Shown here piece after piece: positions 13,191 to 16,042 of a stretch of 16,042 nt of DNA. Position numbers and translations under genes: made by a program. How positions within the stretch are numbered: the first letter of the stretch is position 1; each line of letters starts with the position of its first letter. Source of the DNA: Phycisphaerales bacterium UBA1845 (GTDB lineage Bacteria; Planctomycetota; Phycisphaerae; UBA1845); assembly GCA_002338715.1 (NCBI GenBank), contig DDIR01000009.1:417-16458 (forward strand). Direction: 5' to 3'. The notes below the pieces were generated by a model. That model made no database searches, was not told where the DNA came from, and saw only the letters and a program-made list of their open reading frames with translations.

Positions 13191-15824
13191 ATGCTCCGCG
13201 AATCCAAAGACGCACCCGCTGCCATCTCGTTTACACTCAACGGGAAACCCACCAACCACGTCGTCGATCCGGACCGTAGCCTCCTCAAAATGCTGCGCGA
13301 AGACTTCGACATCATCTCGCCCAAGAACGGCTGCGAACCGCAAGCCCAATGCGGGTGCTGCACGGTCTGGGTCAATGGCAAACCGCGCCTCTCCTGCACC
13401 ATGAAAGCCTCGCAGGCAAATGGCAAGGAAGTGACCACGCTCGAAGGCATCGCCAAAGACAAACAAGAACAAATATCCGAAGCGTTCGTCAGTTGCGGCG
13501 CGGTGCAGTGCGGTTTCTGCATCCCCGGATTCGCCGCCCGCGGAATCAGCATCGTCGACAGCAACCCGTCGCCAACCCGCAGCGAGATCGTCTCCGGCCT
13601 GCGTGCCAACCTGTGTCGCTGCACCGGCTACACGAAGATCGTCGACGCCATCGAACTTTACGCCAAAATGCGCCGCGGCGAAGAAGCCCCCTGCAAAAAC
13701 GCCAACGCTGCTGGCATCGGAACATCGCTTCCCAAGTACATGGGCCATGACAGCGTCCTGGGCCAGCGCAAATTCATCGACGACATCACCATCCCCGGCA
13801 TGCTCCACGGCGCCTGCCGCTTCGCCGATCACCCGCGCGCCCTCGTCGATTCGATTGACACGTCTGCCGCCTCAAGCGTTCCCGGTGTCCATCGCGTCAT
13901 CACTGCCGCTGACGCGCCCGGCGATCGCTACGTCGGCTTAATCGAGCAGGATTGGCCCGTCCTTGTCGCCATCGGTGAAGAAACCCGCTGCGTCGGCGAC
14001 ATATTGGCCATCGTCGTTGCCGATACCGACGCCATCGCCAGACAAGCCGTCGAACTCATCGACGTTGCATACGACGTGCGAAAACCCCTGACCACACCGC
14101 AGGATGCACTCAAAGAAAACGCCCACAAGATCCACCCCAAGGGCAACCTCTTAAGCAAGTCTGCCGTCAAGCGCGGCGACACCGATGCGGCATTCCCGAA
14201 GTGCGCCCACGTCGTCGAACACGATTTCAGCGCCCAGCGCATCGAGCATCTGTTCCTCGAGCCGGAAAGCTGCCTCGTCGCCCCCGTGCCCAATGGACTC
14301 CGCGTTTGGTCGCCGGGCCAGGGCGTCTTCGACGATCGCCGGCAGATCGCCAAGGTGCTGGCCATCCCAGCCGACTCGATCGAAGTCGAACTCGTGCCCA
14401 ACGGCGGCGCATTCGGTGGTAAAGAAGACATGGGCATCCAAGCCCAAACCGCACTCGCGGCGATGCTTTGCGACAAACCGGTCAAGATCGTCCTCACCCG
14501 GCCCGAAAGCTTCCGCCTGCACCCGAAACGCCACCCCATCGACATGACCTTCAAGGTCGGCTGCGATGCGGAAGGCAAACTCATCGCCGTCCACGCCCGG
14601 CTCATCGGCGACAAAGGCGCGTATGCCTCGGTCGGCGCAAAGGTTCTCGAACGGGCAGCCGGTCATGCTTGTGGACCCTACAACGTCGCCAACGTCGACG
14701 TCGAAGCGCTCGCGGTCTACACCAACAACCCACCGTGCGGCGCGATGCGCGGCTTCGGCGCGAACCAATCATCGTTCGCCATCGAAACCTGCTTGGACAT
14801 GCTCGCAGAAAAAGTGGGCATTGACGGGTGGGAGATGCGCTGGCGCAACATCCTGCGACTCGGCGACACCTTCTCGACGGGCCAAAAGCTCGACAAACCG
14901 TTCGGCCTCGAAGAATCGCTGCTGGCCGTCAAGGATCAGTATCGCGCCGCGAAGTATGCCGGCATCGCCTGCGGCATCAAGAACGTCGGCATCGGAAACG
15001 GCATGCCCGACCTCGGCAAGTGCTGTCTGACCGTTGAAGACGACGAAACCATCACCATCCGCACCGGCTTCACCGAGATGGGCCAGGGTTTGTTCACCGT
15101 GTGCGTGCAGTTCGCCGTCGAAGTCACCGGCCTGCCACCGAAAACGTTCAACGTCATCACCGACACGCGTCGCGAACTCGATTGCGGCCAAACCACCGCA
15201 AGCCGCGGCACCGTCCTCGCGGGCAACGCCATCATCGATGCGGGTAAGAAGCTCAAGTCCGAACTCGATGCCGGCAAGACCCTCGCCGACTTGAAGGGCC
15301 AGGATTTCTTCGGGAACTACGCCTGCGAATACACCACCAAGCTCGGAGCCGATGTCGAAAACCCGCGCACCCATTTGACTTACGGCTTCGCGACGCAGGT
15401 GGCGATCCTCAACGACGACGGCACGTTAAAGAAATTCATCGCCGCCCACGACGTCGGAAAAGCCATCAACCCGACGCTCCTCGAAGGGCAGCTCGAAGGC
15501 TCGGTCCACATGGGCCTGGGTTACGCGCTGACGGAAGATTTCATCTGCGAAAACAGTGAGATCATGATGGACGACATCAATTCGTGCGGCGTCCTGCGAG
15601 CCCACCACATGCCCGAAGTCGAAGTGATCCTGATCGAAGTCCCCGACCCCGAATGCCCCTTCGGCGCAAAGGGCGTGGGAGAAATCGGCTTGGTCCCAAC
15701 TGTCGGCGCAGTCGCAGGCGCACTATACGCCTTCGACAAGACCCGCCGCTTCAAACTACCAATGAAAGAAGCACCAGCCGCCAGAGCCATCTGGGACAAA
15801 AAGTTCAAACCGACCCCCAAGTAG
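13191..15824 (+). CDS. xdh: fused [2Fe-2S]/molybdopterin xanthine dehydrogenase, selenium-dependent type
   Basis: This 877-residue molybdenum hydroxylase has the iron-sulfur and molybdopterin domains in one chain and no FAD domain. Residues about 10-165 carry both [2Fe-2S] clusters. C48, C54, C57 and C69 form the ferredoxin-like cluster. C107, C110, C142 and C144 form the second, with Q106 next to the cofactor. Residues about 180-870 form the Mo domain: Q377 in PGQGVF, FGGKE with E412, LERA with R488, MRGFG with F522, GMGQG-like TEMGQG (628-633) and GVGE with E831. By alignment from memory E412, R488, F522 and E831 correspond to bovine E802, R880, F914 and E1261, the residues that bind and activate purines. 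This fused architecture and length match the selenium-dependent xanthine dehydrogenase group (TIGR03311), where selenium is a labile cofactor ligand. The divergent ygeY-ygeW-arcC unit supports a purine role. The FAD partner is not in the window. The start is the first sensible ATG; the ribosome binding site is weak. Confidence 0.93.
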   Translation: MLRESKDAPAAISFTLNGKPTNHVVDPDRSLLKMLREDFDIISPKNGCEPQAQCGCCTVWVNGKPRLSCTMKASQANGKEVTTLEGIAKDKQEQISEAFVSCGAVQCGFCIPGFAARGISIVDSNPSPTRSEIVSGLRANLCRCTGYTKIVDAIELYAKMRRGEEAPCKNANAAGIGTSLPKYMGHDSVLGQRKFIDDITIPGMLHGACRFADHPRALVDSIDTSAASSVPGVHRVITAADAPGDRYVGLIEQDWPVLVAIGEETRCVGDILAIVVADTDAIARQAVELIDVAYDVRKPLTTPQDALKENAHKIHPKGNLLSKSAVKRGDTDAAFPKCAHVVEHDFSAQRIEHLFLEPESCLVAPVPNGLRVWSPGQGVFDDRRQIAKVLAIPADSIEVELVPNGGAFGGKEDMGIQAQTALAAMLCDKPVKIVLTRPESFRLHPKRHPIDMTFKVGCDAEGKLIAVHARLIGDKGAYASVGAKVLERAAGHACGPYNVANVDVEALAVYTNNPPCGAMRGFGANQSSFAIETCLDMLAEKVGIDGWEMRWRNILRLGDTFSTGQKLDKPFGLEESLLAVKDQYRAAKYAGIACGIKNVGIGNGMPDLGKCCLTVEDDETITIRTGFTEMGQGLFTVCVQFAVEVTGLPPKTFNVITDTRRELDCGQTTASRGTVLAGNAIIDAGKKLKSELDAGKTLADLKGQDFFGNYACEYTTKLGADVENPRTHLTYGFATQVAILNDDGTLKKFIAAHDVGKAINPTLLEGQLEGSVHMGLGYALTEDFICENSEIMMDDINSCGVLRAHHMPEVEVILIEVPDPECPFGAKGVGEIGLVPTVGAVAGALYAFDKTRRFKLPMKEAPAARAIWDKKFKPTPK

Positions 15825-15831
15825 AGCCTAC

Positions 15832-15848
15832 CAACAGCATACCTGTTG
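15832..15848. terminator. short hairpin after xdh
   Basis: CAACAG (15832-15837), a 5-base loop catac, and CTGTTG (15843-15848) form a perfect 6-bp stem starting eight bases after the xdh stop. It lies in the 33-base gap between two convergent reading frames. The stem is short and no clear T-run follows, so a terminator role is only possible. Confidence 0.3.
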
Positions 15849-15857
15849 CAAATTGGG

Positions 15858-16042
15858 CTAATCAAGATTTACAACGTATAGCATAAGTGTGGCGTATAAA
15901 CTTTGAATCCTATCCCATTGTTTAAGCTCGTACTCCTCAATCTCGAATGCCGACCAATCGCTTCCCTTCACGATCATTCTGGACGCGCATTCGACCAAGA
16001 CCTCTGCTCTCTTCTTTTTTGGTTCTCCTCCAAAAAAGTGGG
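15858..16042 (-). CDS. unidentified protein, C-terminal 61 residues or so (5' end off the window)
   Basis: Reading the minus strand from the right edge gives an open frame without stops to TAG at 15860-15858. The translation includes FGGEPKKKRAEVLVECASRM and FEIEEYELKQWDRIQSLYAT, and ends LMLYVVNLD. Its balanced, charged and helical-looking composition suggests real coding, but the length is too short to be sure and I recognise no family. The stretch is clearly AT-richer than the rest of the window, as though acquired or under different codon use. The gene converges on xdh with a 33-base gap. Confidence 0.5.
   Translation of the reverse strand, partial: HFFGGEPKKKRAEVLVECASRMIVKGSDWSAFEIEEYELKQWDRIQSLYATLMLYVVNLD

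Noticed and set aside
13191..15824. Selenocysteine in the molybdenum enzyme
   Set aside because: There is no in-frame TGA within the gene. Selenium in this enzyme group is a labile cofactor ligand rather than a selenocysteine residue, so its presence cannot be read from the sequence.
13191..15824. CO dehydrogenase or aldehyde oxidoreductase identity for the Mo enzyme
   Set aside because: The CO dehydrogenase active-site loop (AYRCSFR type) is absent; the corresponding position reads MRGFG. The E412/R488 pair typical of purine hydroxylases is present.
16014..16038. Perfect 9-bp hairpin cttttttgg / ccaaaaaag that looks like a terminator
   Set aside because: It lies within the stop-free minus-strand frame at the right edge and encodes plausible residues (FFGGEPKKK), so it is more likely coding sequence than a terminator.

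Overview
The window looks like chromosomal DNA of a GC-rich Gram-negative bacterium, most likely a member of the Planctomycetota. This is inferred from several weak signs: a multi-span exporter permease of a type I associate with that phylum, inconsistent Shine-Dalgarno sequences, a lipoprotein and single-anchor envelope proteins, and palindromic GC-rich intergenic repeats. No 16S or other marker gene is present, so the assignment is not proven. Genes are tightly packed. No stretch longer than about 230 bases lacks a coding call.

Left part (1-3115, minus strand): a three-gene unit. It encodes a membrane-anchored protein of unknown function, an ABC-2 type ATPase, and the matching permease. The permease overlaps the ATPase gene and runs off the left edge. 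It is probably an exporter or envelope-remodelling ABC system.

Middle (3256-5729, plus strand): a single-anchor envelope protein of unknown function is followed by gpmI, the cofactor-independent phosphoglycerate mutase of glycolysis. A GC-rich hairpin separates gpmI from the convergent operon to its right.

Right part (5798-15824): the notable locus. A minus-strand unit reads ygeY (M20 hydrolase) - ygeW (knotted carbamoyltransferase family) - arcC (carbamate kinase) - pepF (M3 oligopeptidase) - a DUF885 lipoprotein. Diverging from it on the plus strand is an 877-residue fused iron-sulfur/molybdopterin xanthine dehydrogenase that resembles the selenium-dependent purine hydroxylases. The group xdh + ygeY + ygeW + carbamate kinase matches the purine/ureide degradation cluster of enterobacteria, enterococci and clostridia. 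The inferred logic is as follows. The molybdenum enzyme hydroxylates a purine. Ring-opened ureido intermediates are processed by YgeY and YgeW. Carbamoyl phosphate from YgeW is then used by carbamate kinase to make ATP. The two zinc peptidases in the same transcription unit are unexpected. The divergent promoter region contains a strong sigma70-like promoter for xdh and a nested palindrome that may be an operator for ygeY. A 66-bp cloverleaf-like palindrome lies between ygeY and ygeW.

Right edge (15858-16042): the AT-richer C-terminal end of an unidentified minus-strand gene. No tRNA, rRNA, CRISPR array, insertion sequence or prophage feature was seen.
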